Source: Sipunculus nudus (Eukaryota > Annelida > Sipuncula > Golfingiida > Sipunculidae). From it: a DNA stretch of 64,000 nt. The stretch spans positions 19,338,001 to 19,402,000 of the forward strand of contig CM049308.1 of NCBI GenBank assembly GCA_026874595.1, written 5' to 3'. Position numbers and translations under genes: made by a program. The notes under the pieces are model-generated. The model made no database searches, was not told where the DNA came from, and was given only the letters and a program-made list of their open reading frames with translations. Below are positions 23,328-34,629 of this stretch, in pieces (positions within the stretch are counted from its first letter, which is position 1; every line of letters starts with the position of its first letter).

Positions 23328-23408
<81 letters not shown>

Positions 23409-23708
23409 CATACCTGCACGATAGTGGTAATGGACGACTTAGATATGACATTTAAATTTAGATTTTTATTTATAACCGAATGCTCATATAACACGTCAAT
23501 ATAACCTTACTCCATTAATTTTAACTTTATCATAAATATATATATATATACGAACTAAACAGACGATCATGCATCAAGCGCACTGCACACGATCCGGAAC
23601 TTCTGGCCTTGTAAATGGCAAAATCACAAAAACGTAAAGACACAAATATTTTGTTTAATGCTACGTCCTTTTGCCTTTCATGTTTCTAAATCGTATTATA
23701 ATTTCAGG

Positions 23709-23990
23709 TCTTCTTGTGGCTTTGCGGAGGTTTCTTGAGCAGGACAGACTACCGGGCCCCGTCTCCGAAAGTGTCATCACAGGCGGAATAAGTACAAAAT
23801 GCGCCCTCTGGTGTGCTTCCGTTACATTTAGCAATATGTTAGACTGGTACCCCCGCTCTATTATGGCACCGCTGCTCCAGGCCAATCATATGCTTGGCTG
23901 AGGGCCTTAATAGAGCGGGGGTACCTGTCTAGCAATATGTCTGAGACAAATAAGTGCAAGTTATACAACGCTAGAGTAGAGTATTATCAG
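23709..23990 (+). pseudogene. Remnant of PAN last exon disrupted by a MITE
   Basis: After the acceptor AATTTCAG the frame reads LEQDRLPGP and STKCALWCASV, like gene B, and is then interrupted at 23840 by the MITE. It resumes as SETNKCKLYN and decays. A short deletion in the CLAFSY region accompanies the insertion. Confidence 0.82.
23831..23940. mobile_element. 92-bp MITE with 9-bp target duplication (copy 2)
   Basis: The element at 23840-23931 begins TAGACTGGTACCCCCGCTCT and ends GGGGGTACCTGTCTA. Flanks GCAATATGT at 23831-23839 and 23932-23940 are identical. It is the same family as the element at 6556-6643, but the target differs, so the insertions are independent. Confidence 0.92.
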
Positions 23991-24402
23991 GAATGATCGA
24001 AGTGACCATTATATCTTTTTCATTGTACATTTAATTTATCCAGAATTCATATTTGTTTCTTTAGACTTAAGTACGTTATACATTTTACATGTTGTAAGCA
24101 CCACACAAGACTAGCTCCATAGATGCATGGCGCTACTATACGGTTCGTCTTGAAAACGTTATAAAACGTGATGCATGTATATGGAAAGACGGCAACACTG
24201 AATTGCTTGCGTTTATAGTTTTATTTCAGGTTATTTTTTACCTGATATTAGGCCTAATATTATTTTTCAATATTATTTTACACTGAATTTGTATGCCATA
24301 CAAGACGTCATTATACTAAGATTAACAGAAGTTCACTTCGATGCTTTTACTGAATAACATCATGCTTATAGTGGCTTTTCAGTTTCATTGTGACAGTGGC
24401 TT

Positions 24403-25226
24403 ACAAGGTCTTTCACGGTTTGTCTGGTCACAACTCAACTTTCATGGTTTGTGTGGTCCCAAACAATGGTTTGTGTGGTCACAAACACAAGTTATAGAGA
24501 GTTGTTCCTCGATCACAGAGTAACACAAGATTATAGACATTTATTCAAGTTTACAAGATTTCAGAATGTGTGGAATAAAGTCCAGATTAAAGGTATATGA
24601 ATTTTAAGTTATTTTTCTGGATGTTGGCGGGAATTATAGCTGAAGTTACCTGTTCATTTGTTATTGGCGATATATTGTGTCTTGTCGTCGAGGCTAAAGA
24701 TGGAAACAAACGGAAACTGCCTCAACAGTTGTGATTTTCGTAAGCTGACATTTGTTTATTTGCTCATAAAACAGTGAATGTTGTAGTTGCTCGCATGACA
24801 ACTGATGGCTGTTTAAAAGTTAACTTGCGAGAGCAAATAAACTTTTTCTAAGGGGAAACACACGCATACCGTTTTTCGCCCTTTACTCAAAAGGGATCTC
24901 AGTGAAATGCATGAGTTTTAAATCGATATTTCTCAGTTACATCAAATCACATACAAATCTTATTCCATACCCACAAAGATAACTATGTTTTCCAAGAAGT
25001 TATTTTTTTATTTTTTTTTCCAAATTGTTATTTTGAAATAAGTTGTTTTTTTTTCACGTGAAAAGTTAATTCTTATAGAAGAAAATTTTTTATAATTTCA
25101 TTTTAAACATAAAAACTATGTGTTAGGTCAAAGAAAAAAAATGGCTAACAAGGTGTTTCACAGTTTGTGTGGTCACAAACTCAAGTTTCATGGTTTGTGT
25201 GGTCACAAACAGTGGTTTGTGTGGTA
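24403..25226. repeat. Pair of direct repeats with GTTTGTGTGGTCACAAAC cores
   Basis: Blocks at about 24403-24486 and 25148-25226 share ACAAGGT.TTTCAC, TTTCATGGTTTGTGTGGTC and GGTTTGTGTGGT in the same order. The core GTTTGT..ACAAAC is itself an inverted repeat. The 660 bases between have no gene. These may be the ends of a small element; no target duplication was recognised. Confidence 0.6.
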
Positions 25227-25429
25227 TTTATTTAAGTTTTTCTTTTAAGTGTAAAAAAATTTACGTCATCGGTAAGATTTGAAAACAAATTATATTTCTT
25301 CAGCTAGATAATTTTATGTGGTTTAAAATGATATATACTTCATGCGGTTTTGCAAGAAAATAGGATGGCTTATTGGCATTTTAGTGAGACGAGAGTACAA
25401 ATTGTTTGCAAACGACGATGTCATCTTTA

Positions 25430-27440
25430 TGAACTGACCGCGGCCCTCTTCCCGTCAGTAATGGCTATTGAACTGTAGCGGTATAGCAAAACATTTGTTG
25501 CCACTAATGTGAAGGTAATCTATGTAACGGTTCAACCATAAGAAAAAATTGTCCGACTGAACCTCGTGAAAATGCCTAGTTTATTACTGTGAGAGTTAAA
25601 CTACAAAGGGACCTTGTACCTTACTGGAGACCCCGGGCCGCTAACTAATTGTTCTGTCAGTCGCATAGGCTACTGAAGACGACTTCAAGTGCTTAATGAA
25701 CTGACCGGGGCCCTCTTCCGGGCAGGAAAAACTATTGAACTGTACCGGTATAGCTAAACATTTGTTGCCATTCATGTGAAAGTTGCAAGGATGAGAAAAC
25801 ATTGTCCGATTGAACCTCGTGAATATGTCAAGTATATTACTGTGAGAGTCAAATTACAAAGGAACCTTGCACTTTACTTGGAACTGGAACAAGATAATCT
25901 ATACCCCCTCGAGCTACATAATAAAATTTATACCGTTGGCCCCCAGTGGACCATAGATTAATTGTATATGGTCAGTTGCTAAGCCGTTTGAGTACGAAAT
26001 TCCCTGCTCTTCCGGACTGTTATCGCTTATGACGTCTACTGTGACGCTTAACATGAGAGAGTCAAATTACTACGAAACATGTGCACGTGACATAATTGGA
26101 GATGGTCCAATCAGCGTTCTACTGATGACATATCACGTCAATGTATAACTGCACGGTATGTTTTAGCGTCGTTAAATATGAAGCATAGCCAATTCTCCCG
26201 GACCTCAACTGTTACATCGTGCATGTATGTTTAATGAGGTCTCTGACACTTCAGATATTTCAACATTGATAGCATCTCTGTACACGTCGGTAAGTGACCT
26301 GGCAGCAAAAATCAACATACTGAATATTCCGTGTGCATTTGTTGGAATTTTTTTACTCCGATAGGAACCTGTACCTGTGTTTGAAAGGTGGGGTGGGGTT
26401 GTGGGGGTGATGGGGGGGGGGAGATGGGTATGTACTGAGAGTTAATGCGCCTTTGAATCCTGTTCCGGCGTACGAAAATACCTTATGTAACGAGATTCAC
26501 AAAGTACGTATTTGCAATATTTGTTACATACCTCCATGTAGGCAACATGAGGAACTGTTGCATTTAATGGACGCACATTTTCTAAACGCGTATAAGAATA
26601 TTTACGCTACTTAACTAAAAGGTTGTGCCATGTAGCTTTGCACTTACAGTTTATATAGAAAATTGAGAAATACCATTTTAATGATATATGTATACCCAAG
26701 AGTAATTTACCTCCCATTTTCTTAAAGTCGCGGGGGGGGGGGGGGGGCAGTAAAAAGGTATCACACAACATCCAGGTAGTTTATTAATGGATATTTTGAT
26801 ACTCAATAACAAGTGTAGGCCGGAAAAGACCAAGTTTTGGGAGCATCCCAAAATAGGGGCCCCCACATGGCGGAGGCTTGCATTCCGTAGAATATTCCCA
26901 GGTTCATTCGTACTGAAGTTACGCCAATCCATGTGTGCATTCACTTTTTCGGCCCCCCTTCCCAGCTTCCTAGGCTGCACGTGCATAAGTGACTCTACGT
27001 TTGTGAATATTCGTGAAAGTCCTCCCTTGACCCAGATCACGAAGCGGATCCACACCAAAATCTAATCGATTTGTCATTGACCCATTCCCGAGGTGTTTAA
27101 CAAATTTCATTGGGTACCGTTAAAGATTGCGAGAATTATTGTGAGAACGAACACACACACAAACACGAACGGGAATGAGAGCATACCTTCCTGGCAATAA
27201 CTAAACATGTGTGTGTACGTGTTTGCACGTTTACTCACAGATGAGAAATAGCAGTGGACTTGACAGTTTTCCATCTTCGTATGATTTTTTTTGTACAACT
27301 CAACTGCAGCCGGTAAGTCTATATATCAACGATTGGGACAAAGCTGTACATTCAAAAGCGTTAACATATAATATTTAAGTATCCCATTTAAGAAATTCTG
27401 TACACTTTTAAGGTTATAACTTAGGTGTCAGAAGTTAAAA
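25430..27440 (+). pseudogene. Promoter and exon-1 remnant of another PAN gene copy
   Basis: The promoter block is present one and a half times in tandem (25433-25610 and 25690-26330). It includes GGTCCAATCAGCG, TCACGTCA and a splice donor CGTCG|GTAAGT at 26290. Intron-1 sequence (26550-27230) and a mutated signal-peptide exon (27241-27312) follow. At about 27440 the copy joins an inverted duplication and has no further exons. Confidence 0.75.
27241..27312 (+). pseudogene. Mutated PAN signal-peptide exon
   Basis: Matches the exon at 29636-29702 and its donor CAGCCG|GTAAG, but the start codon is ATA where the intact copies have ATG, and indels shift the frame. Confidence 0.75.
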
Positions 27441-28177
27441 TAATAACATATTCATAGTAATTGTCTCCTGAATGGCGCCTCCTTTTCTGACACTGTTTTT
27501 GTTGCATCGAAGGATGCTTGGTTTATAATCAATCGACATACACGGTGGCGCCACCTGATCGAGACACCATTGCTTACATTCTTCAAGACTGATCCCGAAC
27601 TTATAGTCAATATTGTTGTAAGCAATATATTTTCCAGGATACTCTATCCATATCACACCTGTATATTAAAAAAATCGTGTTATAATAAATGACACTCTAC
27701 ATCCCATTACTATTCATTAATGGTTTTACCTCATTTTATTTTTATTTTTGCTGCGATATTTTATGGTATTGGTCCTCAATCTCTCTTTCTTTCTCTTTCT
27801 CTCTCACACCCTCTCGCTCTCTTGATAAGATTTTCTTAATTAAGTAGTGCTTTACCTGTTTAGTAAAAAAAAATATTTTTTTTTTGCTTTTCCCAGATTA
27901 TTTTACATTTTATTCCCAACAGACAAAATGGAAAAAAAAATTGCCCACCCGCACTGATTTCTGAAAAAAAGTGCTGAGATCCATACCTTTTTGGGGGGCT
28001 TAGGTTTAAGTTTTACACTATAACTAATTTCTTTAAATAGGATAATAAAATACTATATGTAAATGATTTGAATGTAAAGTTTTGTCCCAATCGTTGATGG
28101 ATTGACTTACAGGCTGCTGTTGCGTTGTACAGAAACAAAACCATTAGTGGACAGAAATCATTCCAGTCCACCGCCAT
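27435..28177 (-). pseudogene. Inverted, truncated PAN gene copy
   Basis: Coding exon 1 is 28111-28177 (MAVDWNDFCPLMVLFLYNAT, 67 nt, donor GTAAGT). Exon 2 is 27435-27658 (acceptor ATATACAG), carrying EECKQWCLDQVAPPCMSIDY. A 16-base deletion after GGAIQ shifts the frame to a stop at 27435-27437. The second PAN domain is absent because the inverted segment ends there. It could encode a short secreted single-PAN peptide. The shared promoter block to its right (28340-28960) is oriented toward gene B, so expression is doubtful. Confidence 0.75.
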
Positions 28178-28339
28178 TGCTCATCTGTAAGTAAATGTGC
28201 AAACACAAACACGTACAAGCACTTGTTCCATTTTTTTTCCTACTACAGGAAGGTATGCTCCGTCAGGAACTCGCGCAATCTTGAACGGTACGCCATGACA
28301 TTTTAGAGCACCTCAGGAATGAATATAAGACAAATCTGT

Positions 28340-28960
28340 CCGTCGCATAGGCTACTAAAGACGACTTCAAGTGCTTAATGAACTGACCGCGCCCCTCTTC
28401 CGGACAGGAAAAACTATTGAACTGTACCGGTATAGCTAAAAATTTGTTGCCATTCATGTGAAAAGCTGCAACGATGAGAAAACATTGTCCGATTGAACCT
28501 CGTGAATATGTCAAGTTTATTACTGTGAGATTCAAATTACAAAGGAACCTTGCACTTTACTTGGAATTGGTACAAGAGAATTAGAATCTATACCCCCGTC
28601 GAGCTACATAATAAAATTAATACCGTTGGCCCCCAGTGGACCATAGATAAATTGTATATGGTCAGTTTCTAAGCCGTTTGAGTACGAAATTTCCTGCTCT
28701 TCAGGACAGTAATCGCCTATGACGCCTACTGTGACGCTTAACATGAGAGTCAAATTACTACGTTAATTTGAGATGGTCCAATCGCATTCTGCTGATGACA
28801 AATCACGTCAATATATAATTGCACGATATGTTTTATCGTTGTTAAATATGAAGCATAGCCAGTTCTCCCGGACCTCAATTGTTACATCGTCCATATTGGT
28901 ATAAAGAGGCCTCAGACACTTAAGATATTTCAACATTGACCAGCATCTCTGTACACTTCG
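28340..28960 (+). promoter_or_regulatory. Promoter block and noncoding exon of PAN gene B
   Basis: A CCAAT box (28778-28782), a TCACGTCA CRE-like site (28803-28810), an ATATATAA run (28811-28818) and a TATAAA (28900-28905) lie in order. They are followed by a splice donor ACTTCG|GTAAGG at 28961. The matching acceptor is ACTTACAG just before the start codon exon at 29630. Three related blocks exist in the cluster. The noncoding exon is inferred; transcripts would confirm it. Confidence 0.55.
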
Positions 28961-31675
28961 GTAAGGAACTGTTGCATACAATGGACGCACATTTTTCTAA
29001 ATGTGTGTAGGAATATTTACGCTACTCAACTAAAAGGTTGTGCCATGAAGCTCTGCACTAACAGTTTATATAAAAAAATTGAGAAATACCATTTCAGTGA
29101 TGTATGTATACTCAAGAGTCATTTACCTCCCATTTCCTTAAATTCCGGGGGTGGGGGGGGGGGCGAGATAAAAGGTATCACACAACATCCAGGTAGTTTA
29201 TTAAAGGGTATTTTGATACTCAATAACAAGTGTAGGCCGGAAAAGACCAAGTTTTGGGAGCATCCCTAAATAGGGACCGACACATGGCGGAGGCTTGCAT
29301 TCCGTAGAATATTCCCAGGTTCATTCGTGCAGAAGTTCTCCCAAACCCGTGTGTGCATTCACTTATTCGGCCCATATTCCCAGCATCCCAGACTGCACGT
29401 GCATAAGTGACGCTACGTTTGTAAATATTCGTGGAAGTCCTCCCTGGACCCGGATCACGAAGCGGATCCACACCGAAATCTTATCGATTTGTCTTATATT
29501 CTTTCCTGAGGTGCTCTAAAATGTCATGGCGTACCGTTCAAGATTGCGCGAGTTCCTGATTGAGCATACCTTCCTGTAGGAAAAAAAATGGAACAAGTGC
29601 TTGTACGTGTTTGCACGTTTACTTACAGATGAGCAATGGCGGTGGACTGGAATGTTTTCTGTCCTCTAATGGTTTTGTTTCTGTACAACTCAACAGCAGC
29701 CGGTAAGTCCATACATCAACTATTGGTACATAGCTGTACATTCAAAAGCAAAGCGTTTACATATATTATTTTATTATCCTATTATAGTATTATACTTCGT
29801 TATAGTGTTTAACTTAAACCTTAGCCCCCGCAACGTATGGTTCTCAGGCACTTTTTTCAGAAATCAGTGCGGGTGGGCAATTGTTTGTTTATCTTTTTTT
29901 GTCTGTTTCGAATAAAATTTCATATGATCTGGGAAAAGCATAAAAATAATTCTTTTTTTTTACTAAACAGGTAAAGCACTACTTAATAAAGAAAATCTTT
30001 TCAAGATTGTTAATTTTATCTCCTTGAAAGAAATGTCCTAGCAGCCGGAGCTCAAAATTGGCAAGTTTCTAATGAAAATCCAAATTAAAGTGTTTGATGT
30101 GAGGGGGTTAAATTGAGGCGAACGGTGCCTGAGAACCATACTTTTTGGCCCTAGGTGTCGGATAATAATTATTTCAAAGCGGTTGCACCTTATGCACACC
30201 GTATGTGTGCAAACGTTGTCTGTACACGAGTGTTCTTGTCTCGCATAAATTGCAAAGATAACATGAAATGGCGCTTTTATCCGGGAAAACATGTAAGTGA
30301 GTTTCAGAGTTATATGTATATATTTATAATATATGTAATATATAATAATTAAGATTTCTTGATTACCATATTTATATCAGATGTTGATAAGAGGCAACCA
30401 AGGTACATCATACAAAGAAAACTAATGCATGGTTTTCTGAGGAATCCCTTGATAACATTATAATATACCCGATTCCATTGTAATAATTATAAATATATAT
30501 ATAAATATTATATCAATATATATTTTCAAGATATGACAATCATCATTTATAACCGAACGCCGAACCATTAATGAATAGTTATGGGATGTAGAGTGTCATT
30601 TATTATGACACTTTTTTTAATCTACAGGTGTGATATGGATAGAGTATCCTGGAAAATATATTGCTGGCAACAATATCGACTATAAGTTAGGAATGAGTCT
30701 TGAAGAATGTAAGCAATGGTGTCTCGACCAGGTAGCGCCACTGTGTATGTCGATTGATTATAAACCAAGCACCCTTCGATGCAACAAAAACAGTATTAGA
30801 AAAGGAGGCGCCATTCAACTATCGCCAAGAGCAGGAGACAATTACTGTGAATATGTTGTTGATACAACTACAGCTGATGTCTCCACCGGCGTCATGACGT
30901 CGACTGTGGCTCCCTCTACCGGTTATATCACTACATCACCCGATGGTAATTAATAAACATCTTAAACATTGTGTAATAATCTGTGTATTAAAACCGAAAC
31001 CGTTGACTTATAAATACAAGGCAAAACCATGCTGAACCAGTAACCTGGTTTCATATTTTCGAGCGAGACCGTAGTGAGGAGTACAAAAACATTCTTACAG
31101 GCTTTCATAGCAACTGATCAAGTCTATAGGCTAACTTAATGTATTACCATTTATTCTTTTCAGGCAACGGGGCTTGCGAGGACTTCCACTCAAGTAAACA
31201 AGGCTCCTACATAAGCCTTTTAAAGGTGGACGTATGGGGGGATCTTTTTGAGAGGGTTTGCAAAAGACTACAATTTTTTTTGTGATCTTGGAACCTAGAA
31301 CCTTTATGAATGTTAAAAAAAAACTTTGTATGAATTATTTTGGGCTGATTGGAATCTGTCGTGCTTGCTTGAATCTTGAGTAATTGTTTCTGAATTTATT
31401 ATAATTTAATTTTTTTTTTCATTTCAGCTCCTTTTATGAACTTGTGGAGACGTCTTGAGCAGGACAGAGTGCCGCCTAGGTCTCCGAAAAATATCGTCAA
31501 AAGAAGAAGTGTTACACATTGCGCCCTCTGGTGTGCTCCCGATACAACATGCTTGGCCTTCAGCTACGTATCTGACACAAAAATGTGCCAGTTATTCGAC
31601 ACTGCCGATGTTCCAAATATTTCATGGAGTTTACAAAGCGGCTGCTCCTATTACGTCAGATTAGCATATTCTTAA
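28900..31675 (+). CDS. PAN/apple-domain secreted protein gene B (intact)
   Basis: Coding exons 29636-29702, 30628-30945 and 31428-31675 join in phase 1 each time to give 210 residues. Residues 1-22 are a signal peptide (MAVDWNVFCPLMVLFLYNST). The first PAN/apple domain follows (EECKQWCLDQVAPLCMSIDY with further Cys in LRCNKN and YCEYV). A Thr/Ser-rich, probably O-glycosylated linker comes next (TADVSTGVMTSTVAPSTG). A second PAN-like domain (THCALWCAPDTTCLAFSY, then KMCQLFD and SGCSYY) ends at the stop. A noncoding exon ending at 28960 is inferred. PAN modules bind proteins or sugars and are common in invertebrate lectin-like secreted proteins; the ligand here is unknown. This is the only copy in the cluster with every exon open. 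Confidence 0.85.
29636..29702 (+). CDS. PAN gene B coding exon 1: signal peptide
   Basis: The first ATG after the acceptor ACTTACAG opens a hydrophobic 22-residue leader; the donor is GTAAGT. Exon length 67 nt is shared with gene A and the inverted copy. Confidence 0.85.
30628..30945 (+). CDS. PAN gene B coding exon 2: first PAN domain and linker
   Basis: Acceptor ATCTACAG; donor GTAATT. 318 nt, phase 1 to phase 1. Starts GVIWIEYPGKYIAGNNIDYK and ends in a Thr/Ser-rich stretch. Confidence 0.85.
31428..31675 (+). CDS. PAN gene B last exon: second PAN domain
   Basis: Acceptor CATTTCAG. Reads APFMNLWRRLEQDRVPPRSP, then the CALWC...CLAF...CQLF pattern, and stops at 31673-31675. Confidence 0.85.
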
Positions 31676-34529
31676 TATAACTCCAGTGAGAGGAACACTA
31701 TTATACGGATGCAGTTGTCGTTAAATAATTATGGATTCAGATATTTTGTTCTTTTAATGTCCTCACTTTTAACAAACTGATGATAGAAATGAATTTGTGG
31801 GTCATCAACTCACTGTATTATGGTTAGGTATGACTGTAATTCATGGTCGACCAAGAAATTCACGATCTCAAGGTCGCTGTGAGGGCGCAAATGAAAATCT
31901 GAAATTGAAGATAGTAAATGGATATAGGAACACTAAGAACAAGGCTAGAATGATGGACTGAAATATGTGACATTCTCAATCAACACTTGCACAAGCTGAT
32001 GAACCAGGAGTTAGGTTTGTGCAATATGAAGTAGCTGTGACAACACGACATAGTAGGCATTTTGAATATGGGGCTGGTAAGCCTAACTTGAGTCGTAATA
32101 CAAGCAATATCGAGGAATGCATCGCAGTGATCTTCCATCATGTTGCATTCATTTCGTGGTAAAGAGCCCATATCCTTAACATTTGGCTACGAATGATGAA
32201 TTTACACAAAAGAACACATGTGAACTCACAACTTAAACTGAAACTCCGTCTCCGTGGTAAAGAGTCATTTCCTATATCGCGTACAAGTTGGCTGCGTCTA
32301 GTAACCCATGCGAGCCATGCCTGTATTCGTGAGGTCAGAAATTCAACAAACATGCGGAGGGATATACCAATTTGCTGAGTTAAAACATAATTTTTCTCGC
32401 TCATGTTAGGTGTTATTAGAACGTATACTGAATGAGCTAACGATTAGTCTGGTTAATGTCACGTGACAGCGTTCTTGTAGGCCATGAGGCACTCTCGGAA
32501 ATGACATAAATATTTGCATCCTCATAGGGCCTTAAAATGCGATCCTCGCTGAAGGATATGACGGCGCCCTGACAGCCAGTACGCTGGTCGTAGATCCTCT
32601 AATATCAGAGGGCCGAACTGGCGCTAAATATGAAACTGATATCGGCTACGGCCTACAGGTATAAGTGGTTGTACTGTCCACTTGGTGCGCACTGCTTACT
32701 CCAACTGTATTTGTATAACTGTATTTTATAGGTATGTAAACTTTGGTTGAGTCTTTTTACTTATTCGGGCAGGGATACTGATAGGGATACGGATACGATT
32801 GGAATTAAATTATGATCAAAAAGAATAAGTGTTCCAACTTGTACTAACACTTCCCTAATTGTCAAGGTCGTACACTACACAGGATAGCCCATAAGAATGG
32901 ACTCCTCAAATTGCTCTTTTTTTTGTTACTGGCGCAATGTGGAGTCCATAGATTGCCTCTGCAGTAAACTATTATAAAACACTCCATACACAACTGCGAT
33001 TTAATTGATTTCCGTTGATTAATGTTCCGTACATCTATGTGTATTGAATTTTCGGTCAGTGAAAAACATCACTGTACTATTTACAGCACATTTTGCACCC
33101 AGGAAGTAAAATTATGTACAATATAGTACACAGCCGCCAGATGCAAGATGTCTACTGGGCTGTTTATACTTCAGTTCTCTCTGGACAAATAAATCAACCA
33201 ATGATAATACAGGTGCTTCATATGCTTTGTAGAATTGTATTTTTTTTATTACAGGCCTTTCAAAATACCACATAATTTTAACACTGGTATGTCACAACGA
33301 GTGGAAATATTTTTATTCAATTTCCTTTCTAAGAGTTACAGATCGTTTCGTGCTATATTCCCACAACAGACTTAGAAAACTGTTGCGTCGCCGTCGGTGG
33401 CTATACATATGTAATTCCTGTTACCACTCAGTTGCAGTCGATTGGAAGGCTTCCCGCGATCACTTGACGACATATACATATAAAACATTCATTCAACCTT
33501 TTCATTAGACATGTCTGTAAGTGGTTTTCAGATATCTGACAATGGCAGTTTTGCGGATCTTGTTATGGGAAGTATTCAAGTGGTCTGTTTGATTGTTCTG
33601 CTCGAGATCCCCAACACATGTTGTCTTTCATTCAGTGCTTTTCGAATCCTGTTTCCAGTTAATAGGATAAAGGCAAACCCATGCTTTGAATGATTTCGAA
33701 AACGGCACCAAGCCTTCCTGACCGTTTATGTTGACACTAATTATGCGATAAAAACCGAATTCGTTGCCTTGATAGATGTCACTGAGTCCGAAACTTCTGT
33801 GCAGTCTCATAACCATGACGGCCAGAGAACCATCAATTAGATCTGTAATTTGCCGACAAGTGGCAGCATCTGTTGTCCTGAAGCCAGAGTAAGTAATTTT
33901 AAAGCCAGTCTAGGATAACATATATTAATTTGAATATGAAAACGTGACATATTTCCATGAATGTAAATGAAGATTATTGTTGGAATTATTCCACAAATAT
34001 CCCACAACTGTTTATGAAACAAAATTGTTTCAATTGGAAATCATCAGTATTTATTTTATACAATAGTAAACTTTCAAAAATAATGGTTTCTAAATTTAGA
34101 TAAAGTTCAGTTATATTTAAGGTACTTGAATATAGCTGAATGTACATCAACTATTACGTCCGTTGGTAGATTAATTATGCGAAAATGCTGTTCTGTCTTA
34201 TTACCATTTATAGTGTATGGATTTTCTATCCCAATATGTTCTCCCAAACTGTCTTTCAGTTGTGGCAATATTATAAACGAGAACATCACTGAAACAATAC
34301 ACAGTACACATCCCAATGCAGAGCCCCTCCTCCTCTACGACATTCTTAATCCGCCCCTAATATACCAGTATTAGCATACAGAGATATCGGTCAAGTCCCA
34401 TTTTGATACTTAACCATCTGCGATATTAATAATATCTTCTTGATAACCTCCCCTCTCCTAATCTTGTCATGATCCGGTATAATATAGGATTCTCTCCCCC
34501 CCCCCGTGTTGATAAAGTGGGTCCGCCCC
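31676..34529. other. Intergenic between PAN gene B and PLB1-like gene
   Basis: No splice-consistent coding sequence was found. Open frames of up to 88 codons on both strands have no domain and overlap each other. A hairpin-like GCCAGT..CCTCT..AGAGG..ACTGGC sits near 32575-32622, and a short GGATAC repeat run lies near 32772-32800. Confidence 0.45.
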
Positions 34530-34544
34530 TGATAATCTTATCTC

Positions 34545-34551
34545 ATATAAG
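34545..34551 (+). promoter_or_regulatory. Candidate TATA box of the PLB1-like gene
   Basis: ATATAAG lies 79 bases upstream of the start codon (34630), leaving room for a 5' UTR of about 50 nt. Single-motif evidence in AT-rich DNA. Confidence 0.35.
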
Positions 34552-34629
34552 TCTACCTGGTCAGCCAGACCCTTGGACACCAACGAAGGTTATACACAAA
34601 CCAAGTGTCAGTGGATCTGGTCTGAGACA

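Larger units (their letters stand above)
21299..23406. mobile_element. 2-kb TIR element with palindromic subrepeats, inserted in (TA)n
   Basis: The left end at 21361 (GTCAAGGCCCAGATCGCGAT) and the right end at 23331 (ATCGCAATTTGGGCCTTGAC) are inverted. The TIRs (about 21361-21625 and 23095-23331) are built from 20-26 bp palindromic modules mixing GATCGCAAT and GGACAGATCTTAGATCTGTCC. Each end touches a long TA run (21299-21360 and 23332-23406), so the target was a TA tract and any TA duplication is hidden in it. The AT-rich interior has no gene but contains a doubled 'ATCACAGGAGTGAAACAT' unit at 21637 and 21746. It lies in the intron of the degenerate PAN copy. Confidence 0.88.
19019..23990 (+). 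pseudogene. Degenerate PAN gene copy broken by two mobile elements
   Basis: The promoter-like block (19019-19680), intron-1 repeats (20280-20720), a signal-peptide-exon remnant (20781-20850), intron sequence (20860-21240 and 23430-23530) and the last exon (23709-23990) appear in the same order as in gene B. Exon 2 is missing. A 2-kb TIR element sits in the intron at 21299-23406, and a 92-bp MITE sits in the last exon. It cannot make a PAN protein. Confidence 0.8.
27440..30835. repeat. Inverted duplication (imperfect palindrome) of the PAN locus
   Basis: Left arm about 27440-28336 is the inverse of 29485 to about 30835, with indels. For example, GAATATAAGACAAATC at 28321-28336 pairs with its inverse at 29485-29500. 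The central 1.15 kb (28337-29484) is the forward promoter and intron-1 block of gene B. Confidence 0.88.

Noticed and set aside
32138-32404. 88-residue minus-strand frame and overlapping plus-strand frame
   Set aside because: No domain, mutual overlap, and no conserved splice sites.
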